From Lactobacillus selangorensis (GTDB lineage: Bacteria; Bacillota; Bacilli; Lactobacillales; Lactobacillaceae), in assembly GCF_001437205.1 (NCBI RefSeq), contig NZ_JQAZ01000002.1:62001-126000 (forward strand): a stretch of DNA of 64,000 nt. The letters are read 5' to 3'. Every line of letters starts with the position of its first letter. The stretch's first letter is position 1. Of the stretch, positions 62,016 to 64,000 are shown piece by piece. Below the pieces are notes generated by a model. That model was not told the origin of the DNA and ran no database searches. It saw nothing but the letters and a program-made list of their open reading frames with translations. The translations under genes and the position numbers were made by a program.

Positions 62016-63200
62016 GTGCAAAAAAAACTAAAACTGAAATGGTTATTGGCCGGAAGTTTGTTCAGTAACATCGGCAATAGTTTCATTTGGCCGCTGACCA
62101 CGGTCTACATGCATGAACGACTCAAGGAAAGCCTGGTCGTCGTTGGGATCGTCCTCCTATTCAACTCGCTCGCCAGCATTCTGGGAAACTTCGTTGGCGG
62201 GCGCCTGTTCGATAAAATCCAGCCTTACAAAATTATTTTAGCGGCGATCGTAACGGCGGGCATCCCGATGATCATCCTGATCTTTTCAAATGGCTGGCCT
62301 GTCTTTCCAATCCTGCTGATTATCATCGGATTCGGCAATGGGATTATTCTGACGCTATTGAACTCGCTGGGGACGACGATTCAAGACAAAGACGGCCGGT
62401 ATGTTTTCAACATGCTGTACTTCTTCCAAAATCTCGGCAATGTGATCGGGACATCGATGGTCGGCTTCATCTACGGCTACAGCTTCTCGCTCTTATTTGT
62501 GATTGCGGCCACACTCTATTTCCTGTTCTTTATTGTGGCGTCCCGCACCTATCGGGTCACGATTCCACGCAAGAAGCCGGCGGTCAAAAAACAAACCGGC
62601 AAACCGCAGAAGATGCCCCGTCCGAATATGATTCTGATCTACATTTTCGGAATCACTTTGTTCATCGTCTGGATGGCTTATGAACAGTGGCTCAGCAACT
62701 TATCCGTCTACATGACCGACCTCAAGATTCCGCTGCGCAACTACAGTTTATTGTGGACGATTAACGGCGGCTTGATTGTATTGACCCAGCTGTTCATCAA
62801 CTGGAACGACGGACGCATCCTGAAAAATATCTATCATCAGATTTACTTAGGATTCCTGCTCTGTGTCAGTTCGTTCGGGATTTTATTATTCGCACATCAG
62901 TATTGGCAGTTTATTCTGGCAATGTGCGTCCTGACCTTGGGTGAATCAGCCGCCTTTCCATCCGTTCCAGCGTTGGTCAACGACTTATCGCCGTACAACG
63001 AAAAGGGACATTATCAAGGTCTAATCAGTGCCTTCCCTGCTTTGGGACGTGCGCTGGGCCCCTTGGCAGGCAGTCTGCTGATTGAACACGGCAGTTACAA
63101 ACTGCTGTTCATCGTCTGCATGGCTGTGATGCTGGTCTTCATAGCAATTACCCAATTTGTCACTTTCCGGCTCAAGAACAAAATCAAAGTTTATGAATAA
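62016..63200 (+). CDS. MFS transporter
   Basis: 394-residue, 12-helix major facilitator protein. Helix 1 begins WLLAGSLFSNIGNSFIWPLTTVYM; the loop 2-3 motif is GGRLFDKIQPYKI. A central cytoplasmic loop with KKPAVKKQTGKPQK separates the two halves, and the second half contains GESAAFPSVPALVNDLSPYNEKGHYQG. Start GTG 62016 follows AAAGGGG; the ATG four bases earlier is out of frame and soon stops. Drug or metabolite export is likely; substrate unknown. Flanked by its own promoter box and terminator. Confidence 0.85.
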   Translation: MQKKLKLKWLLAGSLFSNIGNSFIWPLTTVYMHERLKESLVVVGIVLLFNSLASILGNFVGGRLFDKIQPYKIILAAIVTAGIPMIILIFSNGWPVFPILLIIIGFGNGIILTLLNSLGTTIQDKDGRYVFNMLYFFQNLGNVIGTSMVGFIYGYSFSLLFVIAATLYFLFFIVASRTYRVTIPRKKPAVKKQTGKPQKMPRPNMILIYIFGITLFIVWMAYEQWLSNLSVYMTDLKIPLRNYSLLWTINGGLIVLTQLFINWNDGRILKNIYHQIYLGFLLCVSSFGILLFAHQYWQFILAMCVLTLGESAAFPSVPALVNDLSPYNEKGHYQGLISAFPALGRALGPLAGSLLIEHGSYKLLFIVCMAVMLVFIAITQFVTFRLKNKIKVYE

Positions 63201-63202
63201 AC

Positions 63203-63241
63203 AAAAAAGGTCCGCAACATCACTGTTGCGGACCTTTTTTT
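63203..63241. terminator. Bidirectional terminator
   Basis: AAAAAGGTCCGCAACA and TGTTGCGGACCTTTTTTT around TCAC, between the MFS gene and the convergent small gene. Confidence 0.92.
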
Positions 63242-63252
63242 AATAGATCAGA

Positions 63253-63402
63253 TTATTTGTCTTCATTTTGGAGCTTTTCAGCTTCGGCATCGATCGTTTC
63301 AAAGCCAGACTTGCCATCCTTCTTCTTCGGATTCTTAGCACGATCTTCTTCAGCTTTTTGGATCATAGCTTTCTTTTGTTCTTTGCTTAACTTTTGTGCC
63401 AT
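63253..63402 (-). CDS. Small charged protein (49 aa)
   Basis: Unrecognised 49-residue hydrophilic protein, beginning MAQKLSKEQKKAMIQKAEED, with a Lys-rich middle (NPKKKDGKSG) and an acidic helical end. ATG 63402 follows GAAGAGGCG, and a TATAAT box lies about 30 bases upstream on the minus strand. It is probably its own transcript, sharing the terminator of the MFS gene. Function unknown. Confidence 0.6.
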   Translation of the reverse strand: MAQKLSKEQKKAMIQKAEEDRAKNPKKKDGKSGFETIDAEAEKLQNEDK

Positions 63403-63513
63403 CACTGTGTCGCCTCTTCCCAAAAGAAATTATATTTAACTTTACAGTGATAATTATAACGCTAAATTTAAAAAGTGAAGCAATTTTCCATCCATTTTAT
63501 CTCCAACCAGCAA

Positions 63514-63542
63514 TTGCTTTTTTGCAAAGGCTCCAGTATGAT
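63514..63542 (+). promoter_or_regulatory. Promoter of ackA
   Basis: TTGCTT at 63514-63519 and TATGAT at 63537-63542 with a 17-base spacer, about 84 bases ahead of the start. Confidence 0.6.
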
Positions 63543-63573
63543 AATGATGACTATAAGATAAATGCTTCAGTTC

Positions 63574-63595
63574 TTCATAAGCGCTTACTTATGAA
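63574..63595 (+). promoter_or_regulatory. Palindrome in the ackA leader (possible cre-like operator)
   Basis: TTCATAAG and CTTATGAA enclose CGCTTA. The centre AAGCGCTTAC resembles a cre core (11 of 14 to the consensus). It could be a CcpA or other operator, or a short RNA hairpin. Confidence 0.35.
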
Positions 63596-63625
63596 ACTAT
63601 TTTTTACGGATAAGGAGTTCATTAC

Positions 63626-64000
63626 ATGTCCAAAGTACTCGCCATCAACGCCGGAAGTTCATCGCTAAAATGGAAATTATTTGAAATGCCTGCCGAAACG
63701 GTTATCGCCAAGGGAGACGCCGATCGTCTCGGTCAGCCGCTAGGTACTGTCTCGCTGACGTATCAAGGGCGGCGCACGACCCAAGAGCTGGCCATCCCTG
63801 ATCACCAGGTCGCAGTGGAAATCCTGCTTGACCAGCTGCTCTCGGCTAAAATCATTACTCGTTTCGATGAAATCGACGGGGTCGGCCATCGTGTGGTGGC
63901 CGGCGGTGAAATTTTCAAGCATTCGACGTTGGTCGACGAAAAGGCACTCACTCAAATCGAATCACTGGCCGAATATGCACCACTGCATAATCCGGCTGAG
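63626..64000 (+). CDS. ackA: Acetate kinase, 5' part (runs off the window)
   Basis: First 125 codons of acetate kinase, which converts acetyl phosphate and ADP to acetate and ATP. The N-terminal MSKVLAINAGSSSLKWKLFE carries the family signature with the substrate-binding Asn, and VGHRVVAGGE carries a conserved His-Arg pair. The frame is open to base 64000. ATG 63626 follows AAGGAG. It has its own promoter and a palindromic leader element. Confidence 0.95.
   Translation, partial: MSKVLAINAGSSSLKWKLFEMPAETVIAKGDADRLGQPLGTVSLTYQGRRTTQELAIPDHQVAVEILLDQLLSAKIITRFDEIDGVGHRVVAGGEIFKHSTLVDEKALTQIESLAEYAPLHNPAE

Noticed and set aside
1..64000. CRISPR array, rRNA or prophage
   Set aside because: No regularly spaced repeats, rRNA-like blocks, integrase or phage structural genes were seen on reading both strands.

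Overview
The window reads as chromosome of a low-GC Gram-positive bacterium of the family Lactobacillaceae. Indicators are the RexAB/AddAB-type helicase-nuclease with an AddB that lacks a Walker A motif, oleate hydratase, PepO, a deoxynucleoside kinase, several PTS genes, a WxL/WxLIP surface cluster, and frequent TTG and GTG starts behind strong AGGAGG sites. Most genes have moderate GC. The IS element and, by eye, the PTS and surface-protein genes between about 51 and 62 kb look more AT-rich. The species cannot be named from the sequence alone. No rRNA, tRNA, CRISPR array or prophage was seen.

Layout. 0-12 kb: 3' part of a fructose-type PTS permease, a phosphoesterase, a frameshifted GH65 phosphorylase, a DUF1002 protein, a Tag-like glycosylase, a CNNM/CorC membrane protein, oleate hydratase, a P-loop kinase-like protein and an HAD nucleotidase. 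12.4-14.4 kb: a host-like gene encoding a TnpB-type RuvC domain that starts directly at RuvC-I and carries a C-terminal extension of about 430 residues. This is the most unusual gene in the window. 15-23 kb: addBA. 23-33 kb: a nicotinamidase gene with an internal stop, a UbiB-family kinase with an Rrf2 regulator, UspA, an MFS exporter, a YibE/F pair and PepO. 33-36 kb: a D-Ala-D-X ligase with Phe at the D-lactate switch position behind a structured leader, a Ser/Lys-rich lipoprotein and a TcaA-like zinc-ribbon protein. 36-40 kb: a cold-shock-domain protein, a membrane-anchored nuclease, a BaeRF-like protein and a quinone-reductase-like flavoprotein. 40-43.5 kb: a lysine riboswitch driving an amino-acid ABC importer, then a DUF308 protein. 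43.6-48.6 kb: sbcD-sbcC-methyltransferase. 49-51 kb: a deoxynucleoside kinase with a structured leader and a degenerate ChbG-like protein. 51.2-52.6 kb: an intact IS3-family element inserted in the loop of a terminator. 52.7-57 kb: antiterminator, EIICB, MalY-type enzyme and EIIA, with a RAT/terminator and a cre box. 57.7-61.8 kb: a cell-surface complex (choice-of-anchor protein with a premature stop, WxL protein, WxL-interacting protein). 62-64 kb: an MFS protein and the 5' part of acetate kinase.

How it fits together. Sugar PTS transport, GH65 phosphorolysis and acetate kinase describe a fermentative sugar economy under probable CcpA control; cre-like boxes lie near ohyA and the antiterminator gene. 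AddAB and SbcCD supply DNA double-strand break processing. The ligase, the TcaA-like protein and the WxL cluster shape the envelope. Three genes are interrupted by a frameshift or stop (GH65, nicotinamidase, choice-of-anchor protein). Three more keep their fold but have lost key residues (P-loop kinase, Tag, ChbG), so some gene decay is under way unless the breaks are sequencing errors.
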